From Myroides profundi (GTDB lineage: Bacteria; Bacteroidota; Bacteroidia; Flavobacteriales; Flavobacteriaceae), in the NCBI RefSeq assembly GCF_000833025.1, contig NZ_CP010817.1:1116001-1180000 (forward strand): a stretch of 64,000 nucleotides of DNA, read 5' to 3'. This document shows positions 10,189-20,052 of this stretch, piece by piece. Below the pieces are notes generated by a model. The model was not told the DNA's origin. It saw nothing but the letters and a program-made list of their open reading frames with translations, and made no database searches. The position numbers and the translations under genes were made by a program. Position 1 is the first letter of the stretch. Every line of letters begins with the position of its first letter.

Positions 10189-11730
10189 ATGTTAACAAAG
10201 GTGTTTGGAAGCGCTGTATTTGGCATTGAAGCTACAACTATTACAGTAGAGGTACACATAGATGGAGGAGTAGGATATCACTTAGTAGGGCTACCTGATA
10301 ATGCGATAAAAGAGAGTAGCTATAGGATAGCTGCAGCACTGAAGAATAATAGTTATAAATTCCCAGGGAGGAAAATAACAATCAACTTAGCACCTGCTAA
10401 TTTGCGCAAGGAAGGTTCTGCTTATGATCTAGTGATCGCTATTGGTATTTTGGCAGCTTCTAACCAGATGTCATTACAAGAAGAATTATCAGATTATATT
10501 ATCATGGGAGAACTATCTTTAGATGGAACTGTACAGTGTATTAATGGAGCGCTCCCTATCGCTATAAAAGCAAAAGAAGAAGGGTACAAAGGGATTATTA
10601 TACCGAAAGAAAATGAGAAGGAAGCGGCTATAGTAGAAGGACTAGAGGTATATGGTGTCAGTAATATAAAGGAAGTGATAGACTTCTTAGAAGGCAAAGG
10701 GGAGTTAGTACCTGTGGAGTTAGACTTCACTAAGATGTTTAGTGAAGAGTCTGCACGTCACTTAGAGATAGACTTTAAGGATGTGAAGGGACAAGAGAGT
10801 ATCAAGAGAGCAATGGAGATAGCTGCAGCAGGTGGGCATAATATCATCTTAATAGGACCTCCTGGTTCTGGAAAGACGATGCTAGCCAAAAGACTACCGA
10901 GTATATTGCCTCCGATGTCCTTAGAGGAAGCATTGGAGACAACTAAGATTCATAGTGTAGTAGGAAAGGCCAAGGACTGCGGGCTGATGAGAACTAGACC
11001 CTTTAGAAGTCCTCATCACACTGCGTCATCTGTATCACTAGTAGGCGGGGGAAGTTATCCACAACTTGGTGAGATATCCTTAGCCCATAATGGGGTGTTG
11101 TTCTTAGATGAGTTGCCTGAGTTTAAAAGAGAGGTATTAGAGGTGATGAGACAGCCATTAGAAGATAGGGAAGTGACTATCTCAAGGGCAAAGTTTACGA
11201 TTACATATCCTTCTTCATTTATGCTAGTGGCAAGTATGAATCCTAGTCCGAGTGGCTATTTTAATGATCCAAGTGCACCTGTCAAGTCTACACAAGCAGA
11301 GATGCAACGTTATTTAAGTAAAGTATCAGGTCCTCTGCTAGATAGAATAGATATACATATAGAAGTGAACCCTGTGCCGTTCGACAAACTATCAGATAAA
11401 CAATTGTCAGAACCAAGTCAAGATATCAGGGAGCGGGTAGTAGTGGCAAGAGAAGTACAGTCAACTAGGTTTAATCCACATAAAGGAGTTCATTATAACG
11501 CGCAGATGACTACTGCACTACTTAGAAAATACTGTGCCCTACAAGAAGATTCATTGAACCTATTAAAGACAGCTATGGATAAGCTTAATTTATCAGCCAG
11601 AGCCTATGATAGAATATTAAAAGTATCCCGTACTATAGCTGATCTAGATAGCTCAGAAAATATAAAGCCCCAGCATATAGCTGAGGCAATACAATATCGT
11701 AGTCTAGATAGAGAAGGATGGCTAGGTTAG
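10189..11730 (+). CDS. comM: YifB/ComM family Mg-chelatase-like AAA+ ATPase
   Basis: 513 aa. N-terminal ChlI-like fold (residues 1-120, start MLTKVFGSAVFGIEA), then an AAA+ core with Walker A GPPGSGKT at 223-230 and Walker B LFLDELPEF, and a C-terminal Mg_chelatase_C domain ending in QYRSLDREGWLG. In other bacteria ComM acts as a branch-migration helicase during natural transformation; whether it does so here is inference. Its stop overlaps by 4 nt the end of the convergent membrane-protein gene. Confidence 0.93.
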   Translation: MLTKVFGSAVFGIEATTITVEVHIDGGVGYHLVGLPDNAIKESSYRIAAALKNNSYKFPGRKITINLAPANLRKEGSAYDLVIAIGILAASNQMSLQEELSDYIIMGELSLDGTVQCINGALPIAIKAKEEGYKGIIIPKENEKEAAIVEGLEVYGVSNIKEVIDFLEGKGELVPVELDFTKMFSEESARHLEIDFKDVKGQESIKRAMEIAAAGGHNIILIGPPGSGKTMLAKRLPSILPPMSLEEALETTKIHSVVGKAKDCGLMRTRPFRSPHHTASSVSLVGGGSYPQLGEISLAHNGVLFLDELPEFKREVLEVMRQPLEDREVTISRAKFTITYPSSFMLVASMNPSPSGYFNDPSAPVKSTQAEMQRYLSKVSGPLLDRIDIHIEVNPVPFDKLSDKQLSEPSQDIRERVVVAREVQSTRFNPHKGVHYNAQMTTALLRKYCALQEDSLNLLKTAMDKLNLSARAYDRILKVSRTIADLDSSENIKPQHIAEAIQYRSLDREGWLG

Positions 11731-12506
11731 CACTGTTTATTCTCTTCTAGATTATATCCTATAACTTGTTTATACAACACAAAGTATACTGCGAATAAAT
11801 AAGGTAAAACAAATAAAATACCAATAACAAAGAATAATAAACCACTAATCAAAAAGAAGTAGTTCAGTATAATTGTTAGAATAATAGGGATAGGTTGTTT
11901 ATTCACGACCATGATACTATTCTTTATCGCTGCGATAGGCTTCTGGTGTCCGAATATAATTAAGGGAATAGTGAATATGGTCAAAGTACTAATAATCCAG
12001 TTAATAGCCATAGAAACCATTTCAAGGTTTTGTAACTTTAAAGGAATAGTAATCGCCATAAAGACAAGTGATATCAATAATTGTGATATAAAGATATAAA
12101 GCCCTTTTATATTGAAGAAGTACTTAAATGCATTAAAGAAAGAGGGAACTTCATTTAAGTGTACTTGTGCATTTAATTTATAAAAACCACCTATAAGTAT
12201 GCTTCCTAGTGCACTAAATACAGCAAAAGATAAAAGATAGTAATAGAAAAAAGGAGGTTCTGTTAGCTGTCTAGTCATCTCCTGTATTTGTTCTTGTAGA
12301 ACATCTTGATTAGGATCTAAGGTGACGAACTGACTTAATATTAAAGAACCTAGTAATGTCGCTGCAAAAAAGGTTAGTAATAAAGTCGTAATTACTAGTA
12401 AGAAGGTCTTTCTGTAGTAATTAAATGCTTCACTCATTACCTGAAATGGAGCTAGTGCAAAACTATTCTGTTTAATATTGTCTAGTATATCTTTTAAGTT
12501 TGTCAT
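11727..12506 (-). CDS. Polytopic membrane protein of unknown function
   Basis: 259 aa with about six predicted membrane segments (near residues 34-53, 86-110, 137-156, 165-188 and two between 205 and 250). No catalytic motif recognised. The amphipathic N-terminal stretch (residues 1-30) precedes the first TM segment, a layout seen in several flavobacterial DUF families. Its end overlaps the comM stop by 4 nt; upstream lies the zinc peptidase gene on the same strand, 74 nt away, so they may be co-transcribed. Confidence 0.8.
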   Translation of the reverse strand: MTNLKDILDNIKQNSFALAPFQVMSEAFNYYRKTFLLVITTLLLTFFAATLLGSLILSQFVTLDPNQDVLQEQIQEMTRQLTEPPFFYYYLLSFAVFSALGSILIGGFYKLNAQVHLNEVPSFFNAFKYFFNIKGLYIFISQLLISLVFMAITIPLKLQNLEMVSMAINWIISTLTIFTIPLIIFGHQKPIAAIKNSIMVVNKQPIPIILTIILNYFFLISGLLFFVIGILFVLPYLFAVYFVLYKQVIGYNLEENKQC

Positions 12507-12580
12507 AAGGTTAGGCTCTTTAGAAGAGTCTTTTTAATTGTCTATAAATATTAGTTTGTTTGTGATAGGAGGATATGTAT

Positions 12581-13435
12581 CTATCGGATAAAGTCAAAAG
12601 TATTTCCTTGTTTGATATCCGCAGTCTCAAATCCTTTCATAAACCATTCTTTTCTCTGTTTAGAACTTCCATGTGTGAACGAGTCAGGGTTTACTTGACC
12701 TGTTACTCTTTTTTGTATTGCGTCATCTCCTACAGCTTGTGCGGCACTTAAGGCAATATCAATATCTTTAGCATCTAAGTACTTTTGGTTATACTTAGCC
12801 CATACACCAGCGTAGAAGTCTGCTTGTAGTTCTAAACCTACTGATAGTTTATTCGCTTCTTTCTTACTCATACTTTGTTGAGCTTGGTGTACTTTACTAT
12901 TAGTACCTAACAGAGTCTGTACATGGTGACCTACTTCATGGGCGATAACATAAGCGATAGCAAAGTTACCTCTTTCTGCTCCAAAACGAGTGTGTAGTTC
13001 TTCAAAGAATCTTAAGTCCATATACACTGTTTCGTCAGCAGGACAATAAAAAGGACCTACCTCAGCAGTAGCGCTACCACATTGTGTGTTCACTTTATCA
13101 TCGAATAGTTCCATTTTAGGCTCGCGGTATTGCATTCCGTTTTCTTTGAATATCTTGTGCCATACATCTTCAGTGTCTGCAAACATCACAGCTACCATCT
13201 TACCCATTTCTACTTCTTCTTGAGAAAGGTTTCTAGTTTCTACTTGTTCTGTTTGTTGACCTTCACCCATTTGTTCTAATACAGGAGCTATTTGTTTTCC
13301 TGTCTCTCCTCCAAATAGGTATAGCAACATCGCTATAATACCAATTAAACCACCTCCGATAGCTGTTTTCCCAGCTGTGGATTTACCTCTATTGTCAGTA
13401 ACGTTTTTACTTTCTCGTCTACCTTCCCATTTCAT
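12581..13435 (-). CDS. YpfJ/neutral zinc metallopeptidase family protein
   Basis: 284 aa, close to the family's usual length. One membrane segment at about residues 26-43, then a periplasmic domain with the zinc-binding HEVGHH motif at 166-171 and a downstream ELQADFYAGVWA helix carrying the probable third zinc ligand. The terminal GSSKQRKEWFMKGFE segment is a family hallmark. The physiological substrate is unknown even in E. coli. Start supported by a TATTTTTG promoter box just upstream. Confidence 0.93.
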   Translation of the reverse strand: MKWEGRRESKNVTDNRGKSTAGKTAIGGGLIGIIAMLLYLFGGETGKQIAPVLEQMGEGQQTEQVETRNLSQEEVEMGKMVAVMFADTEDVWHKIFKENGMQYREPKMELFDDKVNTQCGSATAEVGPFYCPADETVYMDLRFFEELHTRFGAERGNFAIAYVIAHEVGHHVQTLLGTNSKVHQAQQSMSKKEANKLSVGLELQADFYAGVWAKYNQKYLDAKDIDIALSAAQAVGDDAIQKRVTGQVNPDSFTHGSSKQRKEWFMKGFETADIKQGNTFDFIR

Positions 13436-13454
13436 AATGAAAAATTTTTATTGC

Positions 13455-13462
13455 AAAAATAG
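13455..13462 (-). promoter_or_regulatory. -7 promoter box of the ypfJ-like gene
   Basis: Minus-strand TATTTTTG, an exact TAnnTTTG match, 19 nt before the ATG; a TTG lies 22 bases further upstream (complement of 13485-13487), slightly longer than the usual spacing. Confidence 0.6.
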
Positions 13463-13530
13463 GAAAAATAGAGGAGTATAGGTCAATATGTGAGAATATT
13501 GCTAGAAGAACGAATGTTTTAAAACAAAAT

Positions 13531-13559
13531 ATCCCTTTCTAGTTGTTTTAGAAAGGGAT
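13531..13559 (-). terminator. Terminator after the TonB-dependent receptor
   Basis: Perfect 11-bp stem ATCCCTTTCTA / TAGAAAGGGAT (13531-13541, 13549-13559), followed on the minus strand by a T-rich run. Confidence 0.8.
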
Positions 13560-13583
13560 GGTCTTTAGGTATCTTTTATCTTA

Positions 13584-15989
13584 TTAGAATGTATAAGCTA
13601 AACTAAGTTTGAATGATAGTGGAGTAGTGGCTCTCCATCCATAGTGTGTGTATCCCCACGCACCAGGGAAGTGACCTACATAATTATATCTATCCGTGAT
13701 ATTATTTACAATTAGGTTAAATGCATAGTTGTTCTTTTTATACGATACTCCTCCATCAAGTGTGAAGTAGTCATCTGGTAAGAACTTTTTAGCTTGTACA
13801 GGAGCTTGTGAGCGGTCTTTTTGGTATTGGTATCCAAGAGAGAATCCTAAACCTTCGAATGTACCTGATTGAACTCTATAAGTAAGCCATGCATTAGTAC
13901 TGTGCTTAGCAGTTCCTGGTAATAGTTGTCCTTTTTTAGCAGGATTATTATCTTCTGTTATCTTAGCATCTGTATACGCATAGTTCATTGTCAAGGTTAA
14001 GCCATCTGTAATTTGCCCATTTAAGTCAAATTCTATTCCTTTAGATGTAGCTTTACCACTCTGTACCATAATTTGGTTATTAGCAGAGGCATCACGTGGG
14101 GTTAGGATATTGGTCTTATCTACTTGATAGAAAGCTAATGAAGTAAATAGCTTTTTCTCAAACCATGTTTTCTTTAACCCAAATTCTTTATTGGTTCCTT
14201 TAGAAGGATCAGCTGTTTTGTTGTTTTCTAATTGACCAACTTGTTCTTGGAAGCTCTGATCATATAAGGCATAAGCTGAGAATGATGGAGAGATATTATA
14301 CGTAATACTAAAACGTGGAGTATACGCTTGATTCTTTACAACATCTCCTTTAGAAGCACTCGTTGTTTTCTCTGTTGAGGTGTAGCGTACCCCAAGCCCT
14401 AATCTAAGTTTCTCATCTAATAGAAGAAACTCGTCTTGTACATATAGAGAGATATAGCTATATTCTTGAATATTACCTGCTGCTCGTTCTCTTAGTGAAT
14501 GTGAACGGTCATAAGTAGGGATGTCTTTTTTAGTAAGCTTACCATACACAGGGTTATATATATTAAACAATGGACCTACTGGAATAATAACTCCTTTATC
14601 ATCTGCAACTTCAGACCAATCTGCCATGTGCTCTTTTTGCCCCATATCTAGACCGAAAAGCACATTGTTTTTAATCTGATCTGTGATCTTAAATTTGCCA
14701 TTCATATAAACTTGCCCAACTTTAGCTGAGTTATACGCATCATTTACAGAAAGTGCTCTTTGTACATTACCTTTATCGTCTATAGAATTATAGATTGAGT
14801 ACAAGCTTTCTCCTTCCATAGTAGCTTCTACATAACCTAGTTTAGCAGTAAGATTCCAATCATCACTTAGTCTGTGATTAAGATTAATGAATACATTGTG
14901 TTCTTTAATCATAGTAGGATCTATGATAGGATCAGTGAACGTGAATTTGCGAGGTAGTTCTTTAAACTCATTTTTAGAATAGGCATATTTAGAGAACCCA
15001 CCTTCGAACTCATTAGAGTTGAATATATACTCAAAGGTAATATTTGTATCATCACTAATATTGTATTTTAATGAAGGTGCTAATGATAAGTAATTATTTT
15101 TGTTGTACAATTGGAAAGAACTAGCTTTTGTAGCCATCCCATTGATACGGAACAGCAGTTTCTCATCTTTTGTTAGCTTAGTATCTACATCTACTTCTGC
15201 GCGATATAGATTATAACTACCTAGTATAGTCTTTACTGTCGTTTTGTTTGTTCCCATTGGTTTCTTAGTTACGATATTATAGAAACCACCTGGTTGAGTA
15301 TTTCCCATCATAAAACCTGCAGGTCCTTTTACAAACTCGACACGTTCTATAAAGGTATTGTCTTCTCTGATAGGGCCAAAGCTTCCTGAGATATCCATAC
15401 CATTTCTTAGATTACTAGCGCCATAACCACGTACATATATTCCAGCACTAGCTTGCTCTTGATGTAATACAGATCTTACACCACTCACATTCTGAGCAAT
15501 GGCATCACTCATGGTCATACTAATCTGATCATCCATTAATCCTTTATCAACTACTTGGATGTTTTGTGGTACGTCTAATAGGTTAGCAGCTGTTCGCAAA
15601 GAAGAAGAAGAACGGATGTTTTTATTTGTATTAATGACTACTGCATCTAAGGTTTCATTGTTGTCATCAAATAGCATGAAGTCTTTTATGACAGTTTGAT
15701 TTGCAGGTATAACGATACTGTCTTTTGTAATACTATTTTTATACTGAAGAGTGATAAGGTATTTACCTGATTCGATATTTTCTAGTAAGAAGTATCCGTT
15801 ATTATCTGAAACGGTTTTAAATAAGTTGTTGTTTAAGGTAACTGTAGTTCCTGCTAATTTCTCTTGATTATGGCTTACAACAGTTCCTTTGATATTCCCT
15901 TTTTCTTGGGCATAGGTACTTATATTGATCAAAAGTAGACCAGTAAGTATGAATTTATGACTTGTGTTGATTAAAAAGAATCTTTTCAT
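13584..15989 (-). CDS. TonB-dependent siderophore receptor
   Basis: 801 aa outer-membrane receptor for ferric siderophores. Signal peptide to about residue 27 (YAQ-E), then a CarboxypepD_reg-like domain (about 31-105) that is typical of Bacteroidota receptors, a plug with the block GIYVRGYGASNLRNGMDISG and VEFVKGPAGFMMGN...PGGFYNIVTKKP, and a 22-strand barrel ending in an aromatic residue (SLAYTF). The plug motifs fit the FhuA/FecA-like siderophore group rather than SusC. Divergent AraC-type regulator next door suggests inducible expression. Exact siderophore unknown. Confidence 0.94.
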   Translation of the reverse strand: MKRFFLINTSHKFILTGLLLINISTYAQEKGNIKGTVVSHNQEKLAGTTVTLNNNLFKTVSDNNGYFLLENIESGKYLITLQYKNSITKDSIVIPANQTVIKDFMLFDDNNETLDAVVINTNKNIRSSSSLRTAANLLDVPQNIQVVDKGLMDDQISMTMSDAIAQNVSGVRSVLHQEQASAGIYVRGYGASNLRNGMDISGSFGPIREDNTFIERVEFVKGPAGFMMGNTQPGGFYNIVTKKPMGTNKTTVKTILGSYNLYRAEVDVDTKLTKDEKLLFRINGMATKASSFQLYNKNNYLSLAPSLKYNISDDTNITFEYIFNSNEFEGGFSKYAYSKNEFKELPRKFTFTDPIIDPTMIKEHNVFINLNHRLSDDWNLTAKLGYVEATMEGESLYSIYNSIDDKGNVQRALSVNDAYNSAKVGQVYMNGKFKITDQIKNNVLFGLDMGQKEHMADWSEVADDKGVIIPVGPLFNIYNPVYGKLTKKDIPTYDRSHSLRERAAGNIQEYSYISLYVQDEFLLLDEKLRLGLGVRYTSTEKTTSASKGDVVKNQAYTPRFSITYNISPSFSAYALYDQSFQEQVGQLENNKTADPSKGTNKEFGLKKTWFEKKLFTSLAFYQVDKTNILTPRDASANNQIMVQSGKATSKGIEFDLNGQITDGLTLTMNYAYTDAKITEDNNPAKKGQLLPGTAKHSTNAWLTYRVQSGTFEGLGFSLGYQYQKDRSQAPVQAKKFLPDDYFTLDGGVSYKKNNYAFNLIVNNITDRYNYVGHFPGAWGYTHYGWRATTPLSFKLSLAYTF

Positions 15990-16029
15990 CTGATACTTAA
16001 TTTAGATTGAATAAATTTGAATGCGGAAA

Positions 16030-16037
16030 CAAAAGTA
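16030..16037 (-). promoter_or_regulatory. -7 promoter box of the siderophore receptor
   Basis: Minus-strand TACTTTTG, an exact TAnnTTTG match, 40 nt before the receptor ATG. No TTG at the standard distance, which fits an activator-dependent promoter. Confidence 0.55.
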
Positions 16038-16109
16038 GATTCTATATCATGGAATGACTTAGCCAAAAGGGAGTAAAAATTAGCAGTTTAGTAATCAATA
16101 GGTAGTTTT

Positions 16110-17087
16110 ATGAGTAAAGGTGATCAAATCGTTGAGTTTTTTGAGTTAGAGAATATGGTAACTAATGAGATGTATCAGAGTAAAAAGGAATTAGTAAATG
16201 ATTCTGGAACTTTCGTGACTTATCATATCTTTGATTCAGCTGATATTATTATTAGACAGTATTATCTGAAGTACACACAAGATTATGCCTTGCACTACGT
16301 CTTTGAAGAAATAGAGTATGTAGAGCTAAGCTTCTTTTTCGGGAAGCATATCGTCAGAGATGTCATTAATGGGACACCTAATAAGTACTTGCCTTTTCAC
16401 TGCTATTTGACTTATCTGAGTACAGGATCGGTAGCAGATGTTATATTCGAAAAAGATGCCGTATATGAGCATTTAGATATCTACTTACCTTTAGAGTTCT
16501 TTAATGAATGGGGACAACAAGATGAGACTATAGCTGAGTTTACTACTGCGATAAAGAATGACCAGACTTCTAGGTTAATTAAGGATATTAAACTAACACA
16601 AGAGCTTTTAGTACTATTAAATGAGATCAAAACATGTAGTTATAAAGGTATAGCAAAGGATATGTATATCAAAGGGAAGGTACTAGAAGTAATATCTGTG
16701 TTATTGCATGAGAAAGAGGTTGGAGTAGAGGAGTGCTCTAAGTTACAGCTTGGAGTAAAACTGACACCAGAAGATGAACTAATACTATCTAATATAAAAG
16801 AATTTATAGACCTTAATTATCGAGAGTTTTATACTACAGAAGAACTGTCTAAGCTGTTTTTTATCAATGAATATAAACTAAAGAGAGGCTTTAAGCATCT
16901 ATACAATCTTGGACTATTCGAATATGCTCAACATAGACGGATGAATATCGCTATACAGAAGTTAGAAGAAGCTCATCATACTATTGCAGAGATAGCTTTT
17001 GACTTAGGATATTCTTCTTCTGTTGCCTTTTCTAAAGCGTTTAAGAAGCACTTCGGATACCCTCCTAAACGATTTCACCTGACTTAG
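16110..17087 (+). CDS. AraC family transcriptional regulator (PchR-like position)
   Basis: 325 aa. Unrecognised N-terminal sensory region (1-215), then an AraC-type double helix-turn-helix from about residue 225 to the end, with the second-helix signature IAEIAFDLGYSSSVAFSKAFKKHFGYPP. Its gene is divergent from the TonB-dependent siderophore receptor, 120 nt apart. By analogy with PchR-type pairs it probably activates that receptor in response to the siderophore; this is inference from context. A strong bidirectional terminator follows. Confidence 0.9.
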   Translation: MSKGDQIVEFFELENMVTNEMYQSKKELVNDSGTFVTYHIFDSADIIIRQYYLKYTQDYALHYVFEEIEYVELSFFFGKHIVRDVINGTPNKYLPFHCYLTYLSTGSVADVIFEKDAVYEHLDIYLPLEFFNEWGQQDETIAEFTTAIKNDQTSRLIKDIKLTQELLVLLNEIKTCSYKGIAKDMYIKGKVLEVISVLLHEKEVGVEECSKLQLGVKLTPEDELILSNIKEFIDLNYREFYTTEELSKLFFINEYKLKRGFKHLYNLGLFEYAQHRRMNIAIQKLEEAHHTIAEIAFDLGYSSSVAFSKAFKKHFGYPPKRFHLT

Positions 17088-17100
17088 TATAACTTAAATA

Positions 17101-17140
17101 AAAAAGACGGAATACTTTATCTAAAGTATTCCGTCTTTTT
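17101..17140. terminator. Bidirectional terminator between the AraC gene and yebC
   Basis: 19-bp perfect stem (17101-17119 with 17122-17140), A run on the left, T run on the right, serving two convergent genes. Confidence 0.92.
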
Positions 17141-17162
17141 ATATTATAATCGAAACTGTGGA

Positions 17163-17873
17163 TTATGCCATAGTTGTGAAAACGTTTTGTACGTCGTCAT
17201 CTTCTTCGATTTTGTCTAATAACTTTTCTACGTCAGCTATTTCTTCTTCAGAAAGTTCTTTTGTTACTTGTGGTATTCTATCGAATCCAGAAGATAAGAT
17301 CTCAATTCCTCTACCTTCTAACTCTTTTTGGATAGATCCGAAGCTTTCAAAAGGAGCGTAAATCATTACACCATCTTCATCTTCAAAGATTTCATCAATA
17401 CCAAAATCAATTAATTCTAATTCGAACTCTTCTAGATCTCTACCTTCTTCAGCAGGGATTCTGAAGTTACATGTATGGTCGAACATAAACTCAACAGACC
17501 CTTGTGTACCTAAAGTACCGTTGCATTTATTGAAGTAACTTCTAATGTTGGCAACAGTTCTATTGTTATTATCTGTAGCACATTCGATTAAGAAAGCGAT
17601 ACCATGAGGCCCGTATCCTTCGAATATTACTTCTTTATAGTTTTCAGTATCTTTATCAGTAGCACGTTTAATGGCACGCTCTACGTTATCTTTAGGCATA
17701 TTAGCTGCCTTAGCATTTTGTATTACGGCACGAAGGCGAGCATTAGCCTCGGGATTAGGTCCACCTTCTTTTACAGCCATTACGATATCCTTACCAATTC
17801 TTGTAAACGTTTTTGCCATAGCAGACCAACGTTTTAGCTTACGTCCTTTTCTAAATTCAAACGCTCTTCCCAT
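17163..17873 (-). CDS. yebC: YebC/PmpR family translation or transcription factor
   Basis: 236 aa, normal for the TACO1/YebC family. Starts MGRAFEFRKGRKLKRW, the form typical of Bacteroidota, with the conserved AKTFTRIGKDI and the three-domain acidic C-terminal half (EIFEDEDGVMIY). Members are annotated as DNA-binding regulators; more recent work ties YebC to translation of polyproline stretches. Preceded by exact TAnnTTTG boxes on the minus strand. Confidence 0.94.
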   Translation of the reverse strand: MGRAFEFRKGRKLKRWSAMAKTFTRIGKDIVMAVKEGGPNPEANARLRAVIQNAKAANMPKDNVERAIKRATDKDTENYKEVIFEGYGPHGIAFLIECATDNNNRTVANIRSYFNKCNGTLGTQGSVEFMFDHTCNFRIPAEEGRDLEEFELELIDFGIDEIFEDEDGVMIYAPFESFGSIQKELEGRGIEILSSGFDRIPQVTKELSEEEIADVEKLLDKIEEDDDVQNVFTTMA

Positions 17874-17901
17874 AATAATTTGTTACTTAATTTTATAAAC
17901 G

Positions 17902-17909
17902 CAAAAATA
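17902..17909 (-). promoter_or_regulatory. -7 promoter box of yebC
   Basis: Minus-strand TATTTTTG, exact consensus, 28 nt before the start codon, with an ATG/TTG-like triplet 19 bases upstream. A second exact box, TATATTTG, is at 17920-17927. Confidence 0.55.
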
Positions 17910-17931
17910 ACTCATTATTCAAATATATCAT

Positions 17932-17962
17932 AAAAAAAAAGGAAGCTTATTTTTAAGCTCCC
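17932..17962 (-). terminator. Terminator after gcvT
   Basis: Hairpin GGAAGCTTA / TAAGCTCCC (17941-17962, one mismatch) followed on the minus strand by nine Ts (A run 17932-17940). Confidence 0.85.
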
Positions 17963-17974
17963 TATTCTTTTGTC

Positions 17975-19057
17975 TTATTTTTTATAAAAAGGTGTTTTTA
18001 CCACTTTTGCTTCAACATCATTCTTACGAATACGGATGAATATTTGGCTTCCTTCAGCAGCTAGTGCAACAGGAACATATCCCATACCGATTCCTTTACC
18101 TAATGAAGGAGATTGTGTACCTGAAGTAACTTTTCCGATTACGTTACCTTCAGCGTCTACGATTTCGTAGTCATGTCTAGGAATACCTTTACCTACTAGT
18201 TCGAAACCAATCAATCTATTTTTGATACCTGCTTCTTTTTCAGCTTTTAAATTATCAGAGTTGATAAAGTCTTTTGTGAACTTCGTTACCCATCCTAACC
18301 CTGCTTCTAATGGAGAGATCTCATCGTTTAGCTCATTTCCATATAGGCAGTATCCCATCTCTAGACGTAATGTATCACGAGCAGCTAATCCGATAGGTTT
18401 GATTCCCCAGTTAGCCCCAGCTTCGAATACTTTGTTCCAAAGTGCTTCTACATCTTCATTTTTTACATATACTTCAAAACCACCTGAACCTGTGTATCCA
18501 GTAGCAGAGATTACTACGTCTTTTACTCCAGCGAAAGTATCAATCACAAAGTTGTAGAATTTGATATCAGCTAAGTTAACGTCAGTTAAGCTTTGCATAG
18601 ATTCAATAGCCTTAGGTCCTTGTATTGCTAAGATAGAGTATCCGTCAGATAGGTTCTCTAATGTAGCATTCATATCATTATGAGAGCTTACCCAGTTCCA
18701 GTCTTTCTCAATATTTGAAGCATTTACTACCATCAAATATTCATTTTCATTCACTCTATAAGTAATAATATCGTCTATAACTCCTCCAGTAGTATTAGGG
18801 AAGTAGCAGTACTGAGCTTTACCGTCTACTAATACAGAAGCATCATTAGAAGTAACTTTTTGGATTAATGCCAAAGCATTTGGTCCAGAAATTTTGAAGA
18901 TTCCCATATGAGATACATCAAAGACACCTACACCGTTTCTAACTGTTTCGTGTTCAATGTTTACTCCTTCATATTGTACAGGCATATTAAATCCTGCGAA
19001 TGGAACCATCTTCGCTCCTAAAGCTTCATGGATATGGTTTAAAGTTACTTGTTTCAT
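17975..19057 (-). CDS. gcvT: Glycine cleavage system aminomethyltransferase GcvT
   Basis: T-protein of the glycine cleavage system; moves the methylene group from the lipoyl-bound aminomethyl to tetrahydrofolate. 360 aa. Visible family motifs: N-terminal [32 protein letters not shown], the folate-binding region [12 protein letters not shown] (about residues 190-201) and the [13 protein letters not shown] segment. No gcvH or gcvP adjoins it, so the system is dispersed, as is common in Bacteroidota. It has its own terminator. Confidence 0.97.
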   Translation of the reverse strand: MKQVTLNHIHEALGAKMVPFAGFNMPVQYEGVNIEHETVRNGVGVFDVSHMGIFKISGPNALALIQKVTSNDASVLVDGKAQYCYFPNTTGGVIDDIITYRVNENEYLMVVNASNIEKDWNWVSSHNDMNATLENLSDGYSILAIQGPKAIESMQSLTDVNLADIKFYNFVIDTFAGVKDVVISATGYTGSGGFEVYVKNEDVEALWNKVFEAGANWGIKPIGLAARDTLRLEMGYCLYGNELNDEISPLEAGLGWVTKFTKDFINSDNLKAEKEAGIKNRLIGFELVGKGIPRHDYEIVDAEGNVIGKVTSGTQSPSLGKGIGMGYVPVALAAEGSQIFIRIRKNDVEAKVVKTPFYKK

Positions 19058-19274
19058 TGTGTTGTTAATGATTTAATTATAATTAGGTGCTAAAGTAAGT
19101 TTTTTTTACCTCAAATAAAAGTGCTTTTGTATGGAGATTGTTGTGTTAGTATGAATTAATTATATTATTGATATTAACTACTTTGTTTTATTATATATAA
19201 TTCTTTGTTATTGATTTTTAATTGATTATACTTTTTATTATCTTAGAGTAATCTAATTTATAAAGAATTAAAGT

Positions 19275-19580
19275 ATGGAAAGAGCAATTAAAATATTAGT
19301 AGCACTATTATTGATCTTAAGTGCGTTTACTTCTTCATCAGATCTTGATCTATTAGTTGGTTTTATCGTTGTAGTAGGATTAGGTATACTAGCCTATAAC
19401 TCTCATATCAATAAGAAGCTAATCGAAATGGGAATGTATATCCTCATTATAGGAATGTTCCAACCCTTTTATGCTATCCCTATAGCACATCAATGGTGGG
19501 TAATAATAGAGCTAGTTGTAGCTGCATATCTAGTCTTATCTGCTATATTTTCTAAAACCCAAACAGTAGAACAGAATTAA
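19275..19580 (+). CDS. Small membrane protein of unknown function
   Basis: 101 aa, almost entirely hydrophobic, with three or four predicted membrane segments (about residues 5-22, 24-42, 50-70 and 74-93) and a short charged tail. No motif recognised. AT-rich upstream DNA. The reading frame is clean with an ATG and no overlapping competitor, so it is probably real. Confidence 0.7.
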   Translation: MERAIKILVALLLILSAFTSSSDLDLLVGFIVVVGLGILAYNSHINKKLIEMGMYILIIGMFQPFYAIPIAHQWWVIIELVVAAYLVLSAIFSKTQTVEQN

Positions 19581-19877
19581 TTTTATCTAAAAATAATACA
19601 TATAAGCATATTACTGAGTTTGCAGTAATATGCTTATTTATTTTAAATGAGTGGTTTATGATGATTAAAGGATTGAAAGAGTACTGTAATTGAGCATTGA
19701 GTTAGGTAAAATCACATTTTAATGAATAAAGTTGTGTTTTATTGAAAATGATGTATTGAGTTGATTATAGGGTTTATTAAATGTTATTTTATTGATTGAT
19801 TTTCTGTTTTTATATTAATTTGTTACGTCTAGGTGTTTTAAATGTTAATATTTATGTTTTTTTTGTATATTAGCACT

Positions 19878-19994
19878 GTTGAACTTAAAGATATTTAAGA
19901 ACATCTAATTACTTTAATAAAAAACAGAGTGGGGACTTGTTTTTTCTTATATAGATGATTCTGATTAGGCCATTCTTAAGGATGGCCTTTTTTT
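19878..19994 (+). ncRNA. Candidate small non-coding RNA
   Basis: A near-consensus -7 box TATATTAG (19866-19873; one mismatch to TAnnTTTG) lies about 115 nt before a canonical terminator (stem 19967-19975 / 19980-19988, loop TTAA, then T run). No start codon with a sensible frame between them. Purely a structural prediction; it may instead be the trailing part of the upstream gene's transcript. Confidence 0.3.
19967..19994 (+). terminator. Orphan rho-independent terminator
   Basis: 9-bp stem AGGCCATTC / GGATGGCCT (one G-T pair), TTAA loop, seven Ts. Nearest upstream gene ends almost 400 nt earlier. Confidence 0.88.
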
Positions 19995-20052
19995 CGGTTT
20001 GACAAACTAAAAATTGGTATTTGTGTTTGCAATTTTAGTTTTTAAGGTGAGT

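Noticed and set aside
12508..12535. GGCTCTT/AAGAGTC hairpin with a T run
   Set aside because: Oriented on the plus strand where no gene precedes it; may be a weak hairpin between two minus-strand genes.
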